From contig NZ_CP015207.1 of assembly GCF_002101375.1 (NCBI RefSeq), positions 558,001 through 622,000 on the forward strand: a DNA stretch of 64,000 bases, given 5' to 3'. This stretch comes from Sporosarcina ureae (GTDB lineage: Bacteria; Bacillota; Bacilli; Bacillales_A; Planococcaceae). Shown in pieces: positions 43,027 to 51,254 of this stretch; within the stretch, counting starts at the first letter, position 1; every line of letters starts with the position of its first letter. The notes beneath the pieces were generated by a model, which was not told the DNA's origin, made no database searches, and was given only the letters and a program-made list of their open reading frames with translations. The position numbers and the translations under genes were made by a program.

Positions 43027-44001
43027 TTAGCTTACTTTGATCTTTTTAATTTCTTCGATCATGATTGGAATGATTTCGAAGATGTCACCTACGATACCGT
43101 AGTCTGCAATTTTAAAGATGTTCGCTTCTGGATCTTTGTTAATTGCCACGATGACTTTCGAGTTGGACATACCTGCTACGTGCTGGATCGCCCCAGAAAT
43201 TCCAGCTGCAATATACAAATCTGGTGTTACTACTTTACCCGTTTGACCAATTTGTAGTGAATAGTCGCAGTAATCTGCATCACACGCTCCACGCGAAGCA
43301 CCGACTGCACCACCTAGAAGATTTGCTAATTCTTTTAAAGGCTCAAATCCTTCAGGTCCTTTGACGCCACGGCCGCCCGCTACGATTACTTTCGCTTCAG
43401 ATAGATCCACGCCTTCAGTTGATTTACGTACTACGTCTTTGATAACAGAACGAAGATTCGTAATTTCGACAGTTTTCGCTGTTACGTCACCTGAGCGGCT
43501 TGCATCATGTGCTAATGGCTCGATGTTGTTCGGACGGATGGTGATAAATTGCAAACCTTCTTTGATTTCCACTTTTTCAAATGCTTTACCAGAATAGATC
43601 GGGCGGATGAACTCTGCGTCGTCGCCTTCTCCTTCGATTTTTGTAACATCTGAAATTAATCCCGTTCCAAGTTTACTTGCAATTTTCGGTGATAGATCTT
43701 TACCCATTGCTGTGTGTCCAAATACCACACCATCAGGAGATTCATCTTCGTAAACTGCTAGGAATGCCTGACCAAAACCGTCTGGTGTGTAGTGCTTCAA
43801 ATGCGGGTGCTCAACCGCTACTACACGATCCGCTCCATAATGAATCATTTCTTCGCCAAGTGACTGAACTTGATCCCCTATAAGAACAGCGACAACTTCT
43901 CCGCCGTCTGAAATATTCTTAGCTGCTGCAATTGTTTCAAATGATACGTTGCGTAGTTCTCCATCACGTGCTTCACCTAAAACCAACATTTTCTTTGACA
44001 T
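43027..44001 (-). CDS. etfA: Electron transfer flavoprotein alpha subunit
   Basis: A 324-residue FAD-binding subunit of ETF, which collects electrons from acyl-CoA dehydrogenases. The C-terminal FAD domain is clear: AGGRGVKGPEGFEPLKELA (about 208), then LYIAAGISGAIQHVAGMSNS and NKDPEANIFKIADYGIVGD (about 265-310). AGGAGG precedes the ATG. It is 36 bp from etfB. It is the last gene of the fadD-fadR-fadB-etfB-etfA series and is the only intact ETF in the window, so the cluster 1 and 2 dehydrogenases probably use it. Confidence 0.96.
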   Translation of the reverse strand: MSKKMLVLGEARDGELRNVSFETIAAAKNISDGGEVVAVLIGDQVQSLGEEMIHYGADRVVAVEHPHLKHYTPDGFGQAFLAVYEDESPDGVVFGHTAMGKDLSPKIASKLGTGLISDVTKIEGEGDDAEFIRPIYSGKAFEKVEIKEGLQFITIRPNNIEPLAHDASRSGDVTAKTVEITNLRSVIKDVVRKSTEGVDLSEAKVIVAGGRGVKGPEGFEPLKELANLLGGAVGASRGACDADYCDYSLQIGQTGKVVTPDLYIAAGISGAIQHVAGMSNSKVIVAINKDPEANIFKIADYGIVGDIFEIIPIMIEEIKKIKVS

Positions 44002-44037
44002 AATGTAGTCCCTCCTAATTACGGTTCTCTATATGAA

Positions 44038-44811
44038 TTAAATTACTTTCGCTTCGTTACGCAATAATTTTATAAGTTCAGCTGCTTGATCTGCTGGCTC
44101 TCCTTCAAGTACACGCCCTGCTGCTTTCTCGGGTGGTAAGAAGACTTCCTTCGTTTCCGTCTTCGCTTCCACGTCATCTTCCTCTAGGTCCAAATCATCG
44201 AACTCTAGGTCTTCAAGTGGCTTTTTCTTCGCTTTCATAATACCAGGCAAAGATGGATAGCGTGGTTCGTTCAGTCCTTGTTGTGCTGTCACCAGAAGCG
44301 GTAGGGATGTTTCAATCGTTTCTGAATCCCCTTCTACGTCCCGCACAACCGTTGCGTTCGTTCCGTCGATCGTTAATTCTGTAATTGTCGTAACATAGTT
44401 AATGCCTAGTAATTCTGCAACACGGGGTCCCACTTGTCCTGAACCGCCATCGATTGCTACGTTACCTGCCAAAATTAGATCAGCATCTTTATCTTTTAGG
44501 TAATCTGCAATGACTCTTGCGGAAGTGTGTTCGTCTATCTCATCAATGTCGTCTTCAATATTGATGAGTACCGCTTTATCTGCACCCATTGCCAATGCTG
44601 TTCGCAATTGTTTCTCGGAATCTTCGTTACCGATTGATAATACAGTTACTTCCCCACCGTGTTCGTCACGTAGTTTAATAGCTTCTTCCACTGCGTACTC
44701 ATCGTATGGATTGATGATGAATTCTGCGCCATCTTCAGCAATGGCACCGTTTGAGATTGAAATCTTTTCTTCCGTATCAAATGTTCTTTTTACTAATGCA
44801 TAAATGTTCAT
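44038..44811 (-). CDS. etfB: Electron transfer flavoprotein beta subunit
   Basis: A 257-residue ETF subunit that binds AMP and docks acyl-CoA dehydrogenases. MNIYALVKRTFDTEEK, NPYDEYAVEEAIKLRDEHGGEVTVLSIG (about 36-62) and DLILAGNVAIDGGSGQVGPRVAE (about 118-140) are the family signatures. Between 200 and 230 there is the recognition-loop region rich in acidic residues (DLEFDDLDLEEDDVEAKTETK), more acidic than usual. GGGAGG precedes the ATG. Its first 43 codons are the intact counterpart of the fragment at 14129. Confidence 0.95.
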   Translation of the reverse strand: MNIYALVKRTFDTEEKISISNGAIAEDGAEFIINPYDEYAVEEAIKLRDEHGGEVTVLSIGNEDSEKQLRTALAMGADKAVLINIEDDIDEIDEHTSARVIADYLKDKDADLILAGNVAIDGGSGQVGPRVAELLGINYVTTITELTIDGTNATVVRDVEGDSETIETSLPLLVTAQQGLNEPRYPSLPGIMKAKKKPLEDLEFDDLDLEEDDVEAKTETKEVFLPPEKAAGRVLEGEPADQAAELIKLLRNEAKVI

Positions 44812-44835
44812 TAATAGAACCTCCCTTTTTGATAA

Positions 44836-45609
44836 TTACTTCCCAGTAAATGTAGGTTGACGCTTTTCAATAAATGCTTGAATACCTTCCTTAGCATCTT
44901 CGGATACGAACACTTCTCCAAATGACTTGGCTTCTTCTTCGACACCTTCATAGAAGGACTGATCTTTTGAGTAGGAAAGCATACGCAATGCATGTTTCAC
45001 GGCAATCGGACTCTTTTGAGCAATTTTCTTTGCCATCTTTAATGTTTCAGCCGATAGTTCTTCATCTGCATATGCATGATTGGCAAGTCCCCATTGTACT
45101 GCATCTTCACCTGAGATTGGATCACTCGTCAACATGATTTCTGCTGCCTTCGCTACACCAACCAAACGCGGCAAACGTTGCGTACCTGCAAACCCAGGAA
45201 TAAGACCTAATTGCAATTCAGGCAAGCCTAATTTCGCACTCTTCGTAACTAAACGAATGTGGCAAGCCATAGCAAGCTCTAAACCACCTCCAAGTGCCGC
45301 TCCATGAATGGAAGCGATTACAGTTTTAGGGAAGTTTTCTAAACGCTCGAAAACTTCTTGTCCTTTACTAGAAAGCTTCGAGAACGCTGCTCCTGTGTCC
45401 ACCGTTGTGAATTCTTTGATGTCCGCACCCGCTGAGAAGAATCGACCTTCACCATATAGAACAACAACGCGAACTTCATCGTCATGCTCTAGGCTGGTTA
45501 ACAACTGATCCACTTCCTCAATCAATTTTGAAGATAGTGCATTCGCTGGCGGATGGTCAATTTTCGCTAATGCGACATGACCGTCTTTCTCCAAGTTAAT
45601 CAATGTCAT
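44836..45609 (-). CDS. fadB: Enoyl-CoA hydratase
   Basis: A 257-residue crotonase that hydrates trans-2-enoyl-CoA in fatty-acid beta-oxidation. Oxyanion segments FSAGADIKEF and HGAALGGGLELAMAC are present, and both catalytic glutamates are in GGGLELA and LPELQLGLIPGFAGTQRL. It is shorter than the multifunctional E. coli FadB, as in Bacillus. GAGGAG precedes the ATG. It lies 26 bp after fadR and 24 bp before etfB, inside the FadR-controlled operon. Confidence 0.93.
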   Translation of the reverse strand: MTLINLEKDGHVALAKIDHPPANALSSKLIEEVDQLLTSLEHDDEVRVVVLYGEGRFFSAGADIKEFTTVDTGAAFSKLSSKGQEVFERLENFPKTVIASIHGAALGGGLELAMACHIRLVTKSAKLGLPELQLGLIPGFAGTQRLPRLVGVAKAAEIMLTSDPISGEDAVQWGLANHAYADEELSAETLKMAKKIAQKSPIAVKHALRMLSYSKDQSFYEGVEEEAKSFGEVFVSEDAKEGIQAFIEKRQPTFTGK

Positions 45610-45635
45610 CTACTATCTCTCCTCTAATACAATGC

Positions 45636-46220
45636 TTACTTTTGTTCATAGCCATGCAATAGCATATCGGTAACTTTAGGTGCTAAGTTGACCAAATTAA
45701 ACTTCTGTTCGTTCATCACCCAAGAGGTAATCGTCTCGTCCATAGTGCCAAATAGCATCTGCCTCGCTAGTCTAAGGTCAAGCTCAGGAGACAACTCTCC
45801 TTTCTCTACCCCTTCTTCCAGCAAAATATCCAACAAAACCGTATATTCTTTCAACACATTATTGATTTGAAGTCGCAGATCTTTATTTGACTGTCTGAGT
45901 TCCAATTGTGTGACGATCGCTAAATGATGATCTTCTTCTAGTATTCTAAAATGGTTTTCTACAACCAATTGCAATTTTTCTGCGATCGGAAGATCTTTTT
46001 TTAATATTTCTTTAATATTTTCTACAAAAATCGCCAATTTGTCTCTGAATACGGATATTAGAATGTCTTCTTTATTTTTAAAGTACAAATAAATGGTTCC
46101 ATCCGCGACTCCAGCTTCTTTAGCTATTTTCGAGACTTGTGCTTGGTGGTACCCATTCTCTGCAATAACAATCACTGCAGCATCTACAATTTGTCTATAT
46201 TTAGGTTTTGTTCGCTTCAT
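45636..46220 (-). CDS. fadR: Fatty-acid degradation repressor FadR (TetR family)
   Basis: A 194-residue TetR-type repressor that senses long-chain acyl-CoA. The DNA-binding helix-turn-helix is IVDAAVIVIAENGYHQAQVSKIAKEAGVADGTIYLYFKNKEDIL (about 9-52), nearly identical in layout to B. subtilis FadR (YsiA), and the C-terminal helical domain binds the ligand. The frame opens at 46262, but that ATG lies inside the operator and has no ribosome site; ATG 46218-46220 with GGTGG upstream gives the same 194-residue length as B. subtilis. A FadR operator lies 28-45 bp upstream, indicating autoregulation. Confidence 0.95.
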   Translation of the reverse strand: MKRTKPKYRQIVDAAVIVIAENGYHQAQVSKIAKEAGVADGTIYLYFKNKEDILISVFRDKLAIFVENIKEILKKDLPIAEKLQLVVENHFRILEEDHHLAIVTQLELRQSNKDLRLQINNVLKEYTVLLDILLEEGVEKGELSPELDLRLARQMLFGTMDETITSWVMNEQKFNLVNLAPKVTDMLLHGYEQK

Positions 46221-46247
46221 TAATGATTCACCACCAAAAAGAAAATA

Positions 46248-46265
46248 TGAATGATGATTCATTCA
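46248..46265. promoter_or_regulatory. FadR operator in front of fadR
   Basis: TGAATGATGATTCATTCA, both half-sites TGAATGA/TCATTCA perfect compared with consensus TGAATGAMTANTCATTCA. It is in the fadD-fadR gap, so it can repress fadR-fadB-etfBA separately from fadD. Confidence 0.85.
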
Positions 46266-46309
46266 TATCTTCATGTTAATATTCTTTTGGGTTATAGTCA
46301 AGCATTTAA

Positions 46310-48013
46310 TTACGAACTTTTTAATGAATTTTGAACTTCCGTTAATTTCTTTCGTTCTTCTTCCACTAATGTTCTGCGCAGTATTTTACCTACCGCCGTT
46401 TTAGGAAGATCTTCTCGGAAGTCATAATGCTTTGGAACTTTAAATGCAGCAAGTTGTTTTCTGCAATACGTATCTAATTCTTTTTCTGTTACGGAATATC
46501 CTTCTTTTAAGACAATATACGCTTTAACTGTTTCACCACGATATGGATCCGGTACACCTGCTACGATACATTCTTGAATAGCTGGGTGCTCATACAGGAC
46601 TTCTTCGATCTCACGTGGATAGACATTGAACCCGCTTGCAATAATCATATCTTTTTTACGATCGACAACATAGAAGTAGCCGTCCTCATCCATATACCCT
46701 AGATCTCCTGTCAAAAACCATCCTTCACGGAATGATTCCTGTGTGTCATCAGGTCTATTCCAATAACCTTTCATTACTTGAGGTCCTTTTATCGCAATCT
46801 CCCCAATTTCTCCTACCGGCAACGGTTCTGATGAACTTGGGCCAAGTACACATCCATCTGTATCAGGCCATGGAACTCCAATAGAGCCACGCTTTTCCAA
46901 TCCATCCCACACAAAGTTAGCCATAGCGACTGGAGATGTCTCAGTTAAGCCATATCCTTCTACAAGCTTTCCACCGGTTACCGCTTCAAACTTTTCTTTC
47001 ACTTCAATTGGTAATGCAGCAGATCCACTAATACAAGCTTTAATAGAAGATAGATCATATTTTTCCAAATCAGGATGATTCAATAGCCCAATATAGATCG
47101 TTGGTGCTCCCGGGAATAATGTAGGTTTTTGTTTATCAATATCTTTCAATGCCGTCTTGAAATCAAATTTAGGTATCAAGACCATTTTATGACCTTTCAT
47201 TACAGCAAAAATTAAAACTGTCGTCATACCATAAACATGGAAAAACGGTAGAATGCCCATAATCGTTTCTTCGCCATCAGCCGTTTTGTATAACCATGCA
47301 CTGCACATTTCAGTATTGCTAATTAAATTGGAATGTGTCAGTTCTACACCTTTTGGCGGTCCTGTAGTTCCTCCGGTATATTGCAATAATGCAATATCAC
47401 CATTTTCATAAGCTACATGAATTGGATCGGGTTTTGTCGTTTTCATTATTTCTGTATATACATGATGCATACCACGATGCTCCACTTTCACCATCAACTT
47501 ATGTTCTTTTTTCTGAATGAATGGATAGACTAGATTTTTTGGGAATGGGAGATAATCTTTGATCCCCGTAATAATAATATTTTCAAGCGCAGTTCCGTCC
47601 ATGGCTTTCGTGACACGGGGGAACAAAATATCAAGTGATATAATCACTTTTGCACCCGAATCAGAAAGTTGGTAGTGCAATTCGCGCTCTGTATATAATG
47701 GATTTGTCTGAACCACAATTGCACCTGCATAGAGAATTCCAAAGTAAGCGATAGCGCTTTGCGGACAGTTCGGTAGCATAATGGCAACGCGATCACCTTT
47801 TACGATCCCTAACTTTTGTAAATAGGTCGCAAATTTTAAGGCGGACTCGTGAAATTCTTTGAACGTGATGTCTTTCCCCATAAAATGCATCGCTGTGTTG
47901 TTTGAATATTTTTTGCCCGACCTCGTTAGATAGTCTTGCAATGGAATATTTTCATAAGCTAAAGTAGTCGGGATTTCTTTTGGATATGCAGCAAGCCAAG
48001 GTTTCTTTGTCAT
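46310..48013 (-). CDS. lcfA: Long-chain fatty acid-CoA ligase
   Basis: A 567-residue AMP-forming ligase that activates fatty acids for beta-oxidation (FadD). QYTGGTTGPPKGV (about 210) is the ATP loop, VEGYGLTETSP (about 352), EGWFLTGDLGYMDEDGYFYVVDRKKDMIIASGFNVYP (about 435-470) the linker and PKTAVGKILRR the catalytic-Lys motif. AAAGGAG precedes the ATG. It heads the series lcfA-fadR-fadB-etfB-etfA known in B. subtilis. A promoter and a cre-like site lie upstream. Confidence 0.95.
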   Translation of the reverse strand: MTKKPWLAAYPKEIPTTLAYENIPLQDYLTRSGKKYSNNTAMHFMGKDITFKEFHESALKFATYLQKLGIVKGDRVAIMLPNCPQSAIAYFGILYAGAIVVQTNPLYTERELHYQLSDSGAKVIISLDILFPRVTKAMDGTALENIIITGIKDYLPFPKNLVYPFIQKKEHKLMVKVEHRGMHHVYTEIMKTTKPDPIHVAYENGDIALLQYTGGTTGPPKGVELTHSNLISNTEMCSAWLYKTADGEETIMGILPFFHVYGMTTVLIFAVMKGHKMVLIPKFDFKTALKDIDKQKPTLFPGAPTIYIGLLNHPDLEKYDLSSIKACISGSAALPIEVKEKFEAVTGGKLVEGYGLTETSPVAMANFVWDGLEKRGSIGVPWPDTDGCVLGPSSSEPLPVGEIGEIAIKGPQVMKGYWNRPDDTQESFREGWFLTGDLGYMDEDGYFYVVDRKKDMIIASGFNVYPREIEEVLYEHPAIQECIVAGVPDPYRGETVKAYIVLKEGYSVTEKELDTYCRKQLAAFKVPKHYDFREDLPKTAVGKILRRTLVEEERKKLTEVQNSLKSS

Positions 48014-48064
48014 CTTTACAACTCCTTTACACTAATATAGTAGTTTGAATATTCCTTGTTCATT

Positions 48065-48093
48065 AGTATATCGATAAACTAATTAGTTTACAA
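48065..48093 (-). promoter_or_regulatory. Sigma-A promoter of lcfA
   Basis: Minus strand TTGTAA (48088-48093), 17-bp spacer, TATACT (48065-48070), about 52 bp before the lcfA ATG. Confidence 0.7.
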
Positions 48094-48100
48094 GATAAAT

Positions 48101-48116
48101 ATGAAAGCGCTTTATT
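48101..48116. promoter_or_regulatory. cre-like site upstream of lcfA
   Basis: ATGAAAGCGCTTTATT keeps the TGAAAGCGCTTT core of cre sites but misses two fixed positions at the 3' side. It sits 8 bp upstream of the -35 hexamer; repression from there is plausible but weakly supported. Confidence 0.35.
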
Positions 48117-48285
48117 TATCTGTATAAATGCCTCTTAGTCTATGTGAGTGTAATGACTATTATACATTTTTAAGAGTTTGAGAAGCTGGCCATGCGAAGC
48201 GGGGAGGCAATTTGTGCTTCAATCCCCTCGTAAACACTAAACAATCCTCCGTTTAGTTTTGATTTTTTACGTTTTAAATGTAAAA

Positions 48286-48315
48286 AACACACCAAGACCG
48301 AGGTCAAGGTGTGTT
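48286..48315 (-). terminator. Terminator of the DUF350 operon
   Basis: AACACACC-AA-GACC / GGTC-AA-GGTGTGTT with a 2-bp internal mismatch, followed on the minus strand by TTTTTTACA. The stop codon of the 28-residue ORF lies within it. Confidence 0.85.
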
Positions 48316-48390
48316 GGTGACAAGCCAGTATACTCCGACAAGGACGAAGAGTACACAGACTACTAATAATATCTTAATTAATCTTTCCAT
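48304..48390 (-). CDS. Predicted 28-residue single-span membrane peptide
   Basis: ATG 48388-48390 to TGA 48304-48306. The product begins MERLIKILLVVCVLFVLVGV and ends YWLVTNTP: a basic N-terminus followed by one hydrophobic span, so it should insert in the membrane with its N-terminus inside. AGGAG lies about ten bases before the ATG, overlapping the end of the DUF350 gene 13 bp upstream, and the intrinsic terminator covers its stop codon, so it is the last cistron of that transcript. Too short for ordinary gene calling. Homologues unknown to me; it may be a partner of the DUF350 protein. Confidence 0.65.
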   Translation of the reverse strand: MERLIKILLVVCVLFVLVGVYWLVTNTP

Positions 48391-48403
48391 AATATGCGGT
48401 CTC

Positions 48404-48817
48404 CTATGAAATACTGGCGCCGATGACGAATGACAGACCTACCGAAATGCAGAGTGAGATGAAGCCGACGGAGCGGTTGTCCGCTTGAATCTCCTCGTCC
48501 ACTTTAAACTTCGGCGTCAGGAATTCGAACAGCAAGTAGGCAAAGACAAGAAGCACGAAACCGAATAAGCCCCAGCCCATCATCTGCGGCAAGCTGTTGT
48601 GCTGCTCGATTGAATAGCGGAAAATATTTGCGACACCAAATATCTTTCCGCCTGTCGCCATCGCCACTGACAAGTTTCCTTTACGAATCTCTTCCCAGTT
48701 TTTATATTTTGTTACAATTTCAAATAGCACCATCGACACGATCAAGCACAGTGTAACGACACTGAAATACCCGGCCGTCTCAACCAATGGATGACTCCAA
48801 AATCCCGTATGATTCAT
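48404..48817 (-). CDS. yshE: DUF350 integral membrane protein
   Basis: A 137-residue membrane protein with four hydrophobic segments (about 15-35, 47-65, 78-98, 113-135). The sequence LSVAMATGGKIFGVANIFRYSI resembles the repeat unit of DUF350 proteins (a short helix pair with GxAxxxxG-type packing). Function is not established. It lies between mutS2 and lcfA, as yshE does in B. subtilis. No clear AGGAGG was seen before its ATG. Its base composition looks more GC-rich than its neighbours. A 28-residue membrane peptide follows. Confidence 0.8.
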   Translation of the reverse strand: MNHTGFWSHPLVETAGYFSVVTLCLIVSMVLFEIVTKYKNWEEIRKGNLSVAMATGGKIFGVANIFRYSIEQHNSLPQMMGWGLFGFVLLVFAYLLFEFLTPKFKVDEEIQADNRSVGFISLCISVGLSFVIGASIS

Positions 48818-48880
48818 AACGCTACACCTTCTTTATGTTCTCTTGCTTGTCATACGATCCAAGCAGCTGAAAGGTTTCAT

Positions 48881-51238
48881 TTATTTTAATTCTACTACAG
48901 TAACGCCACTTCCGCCTTCGCTTGCTTCACCAAAGCGATAGGATTTCACGCGTGAATGTTTTTTCAAGTATTGTTGAACACCTTGTCGAAGTGCCCCCGT
49001 TCCTTTACCGTGAATAATATTCACTTGATGGTAGTTGGACAATAACGCGTCATCAATATACTTCTCAGTACGTACAAGAGCATCTTCATATCGTTCACCA
49101 CGTAAATCGAGCTCCATTTTCACATGCTCAGAACGACCTTTTACTGCTGAGACTGTGACATGTTTCTTTTCTTTCTCAGGCTTCGTATATTGCAGTCCAG
49201 ACTCTTGTAATTTCATCTTCAAAATACCAATTTGAACGATCCATTCTTTATCTGAAACCTTCTCAACAAGAGTTCCCTTTTGTCCGTATGCGAGTACTTT
49301 TACTTCGTCCCCTATTTGTAATGGACGAGGTCCCGCTTGTGCTTTAATGGTTTTCTTTTTCTTTTCTTCAGGTGCCGCGCCTTCCAAACGCTTTCGGGCT
49401 TCTATTAGCTCATGCTCTTTGACACTAGCTCCGGCATTCATTCGTAAAGCACGTAAGTCTGAAATAACCGCTTCGGATTCTGTCTTTGCCTGATCCACGA
49501 TTTTTTTTGCTTTCTCTTTGGCTGCTTCTGTTAAACGGTCTTTTTGCTCTTCGAATTCTTGGAGTTTATCGTGTAATTCTTTTTTCAGCTTCTCTGTTTC
49601 CAAAAGTACGTCATGTGTTCGTTCAGCATCTTTTTCGGATTGTACACGGCTCGTTTCAAGAGAAGCGATCATAGAATCTACTTCTCCACGATTTTCTCCG
49701 GTGAAACTCTTTGCACGATCTATTACATGACTTTGTAAACCTAATCGTTTAGAAATTTCAAACGCATTACTTCGTCCCGGTACACCGATCAGTAAACGAT
49801 AGGTAGGACTCAACGTATCAATGTCGAATTCAACACTCGCATTGGTCACACCCGCCCGGTTAAAGCTATACGCTTTTAATTCTGGATAATGAGTCGTTGC
49901 CATTACACGTGCGCCAGTACCATGCACTTCATCCAGAATGGATATGGCAAGAGCAGCACCTTCTTGAGGATCCGTCCCTGAGCCTAATTCATCGAATAAT
50001 AATAGAGAGCGATCATCGAACTTCTTCAATATATTCACGATGTTGACCATATGGGAAGAAAATGTACTCAAGCTCTGTTCAATCGATTGCTCATCCCCGA
50101 TATCTGCATAAATCGAATCAAAGACAGCAATTTCAGAACCGTCAAGTACTGGAATAGGCAGACCTGATTGTGCCATCAACGTGCAAAGTCCCACTGTTTT
50201 TAGCGTAACGGTCTTCCCACCTGTATTTGGACCAGTGATCACAATCGTCGTAACGTCTGTACCAAATTCAATCGTATTCGCTACCGCTTCATTAATAGGT
50301 AGGAGTGGGTGACGCGCTTTAGAGAGACGCATATAGCCATCCGCGTTAACGGCTGGTTTAGTACATTTATTGGCAGTACCGTATTTCGCTTTCGCTAAAA
50401 TGACATCAACTTCTGCCAATAGCTGTACTAATGTGAATAACTCATGAGCAATTTCTTGAACACTTGCAGACAAGGCAAGCAAAATCTTTTCGATTTCTTC
50501 CTGCTCTTTAACTTTCAGTTCACGAATCTCGTTATTTGCCTGAACGACTGCATCCGGTTCGATGAACAATGTTTGGCCAGATGAAGACATATCGTGAATA
50601 ACACCGCCATAGTGAGAACGATATTCCGCTTTAACGGGAATACAATAACGATCATTACGCATCGTTACGATTGCGTCAGAAAGCATTTTCGATGCGTTCT
50701 TCCCTTTAGTATAACTTTCAAGACGTTCACGCACACGGCTTTCTTGGATACGTAAGCTCTGACGAATCGAACGTAACGCGGATGATGCACTGTCCATCAC
50801 TCGACCATTATCATCGATTGCTGCATTAATTTCATGTTCGATTGCTGTCAAGACCGGCATCGCTTCTTTACGGGCGATTAAATGAGGAATAGAAATCTCG
50901 CCTTCAGTTGCAACAGCTTCTAAAAACTGACGAAGAATTCTGCTGGCACGGATAGTATCTGCAATTTCCACTAGTTCCATTGCGCTTAACATTCCACCAA
51001 TTTGCGCTCGTTTCGCATGGGATCGTATATCATGGATTCCACCCATCGGGACATTCCCACGGATTCGTAGAAGCGCCAAACCTTCATCTGTTTCCTCAAG
51101 TAACCGATTGACATCTTCCAGACTTTTTGAAGGTACTAATTGCTCTATATGTGCACGGCCCACAATGGACGTACATTGTGCCGCTACTTGTTGAATGATT
51201 TTATCAAATTCAAGTGTTTTTAAGACACGCTTTTCCAA
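48881..51238 (-). CDS. mutS2: Endonuclease/ribosome-rescue ATPase MutS2
   Basis: A 785-residue MutS-family protein without the mismatch-recognition domain. Core (lever/clamp helices), then ATPase with GPNTGGKTVTLKT (Walker A, about 333), LLLFDELGSGTDPQEG (Walker B/signature, about 412), a coiled-coil (about 515-620), KOW-like region and a C-terminal Smr domain with LDLRGERYEDA and IIHGKGTGALRQ. In Bacillus it splits collided ribosomes and also suppresses recombination. It starts with TTG behind GGGAGTG. It lies 16 bp after polX. Confidence 0.95.
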   Translation of the reverse strand: MEKRVLKTLEFDKIIQQVAAQCTSIVGRAHIEQLVPSKSLEDVNRLLEETDEGLALLRIRGNVPMGGIHDIRSHAKRAQIGGMLSAMELVEIADTIRASRILRQFLEAVATEGEISIPHLIARKEAMPVLTAIEHEINAAIDDNGRVMDSASSALRSIRQSLRIQESRVRERLESYTKGKNASKMLSDAIVTMRNDRYCIPVKAEYRSHYGGVIHDMSSSGQTLFIEPDAVVQANNEIRELKVKEQEEIEKILLALSASVQEIAHELFTLVQLLAEVDVILAKAKYGTANKCTKPAVNADGYMRLSKARHPLLPINEAVANTIEFGTDVTTIVITGPNTGGKTVTLKTVGLCTLMAQSGLPIPVLDGSEIAVFDSIYADIGDEQSIEQSLSTFSSHMVNIVNILKKFDDRSLLLFDELGSGTDPQEGAALAISILDEVHGTGARVMATTHYPELKAYSFNRAGVTNASVEFDIDTLSPTYRLLIGVPGRSNAFEISKRLGLQSHVIDRAKSFTGENRGEVDSMIASLETSRVQSEKDAERTHDVLLETEKLKKELHDKLQEFEEQKDRLTEAAKEKAKKIVDQAKTESEAVISDLRALRMNAGASVKEHELIEARKRLEGAAPEEKKKKTIKAQAGPRPLQIGDEVKVLAYGQKGTLVEKVSDKEWIVQIGILKMKLQESGLQYTKPEKEKKHVTVSAVKGRSEHVKMELDLRGERYEDALVRTEKYIDDALLSNYHQVNIIHGKGTGALRQGVQQYLKKHSRVKSYRFGEASEGGSGVTVVELK

Positions 51239-51254
51239 TGTCTTACACTCCCTT

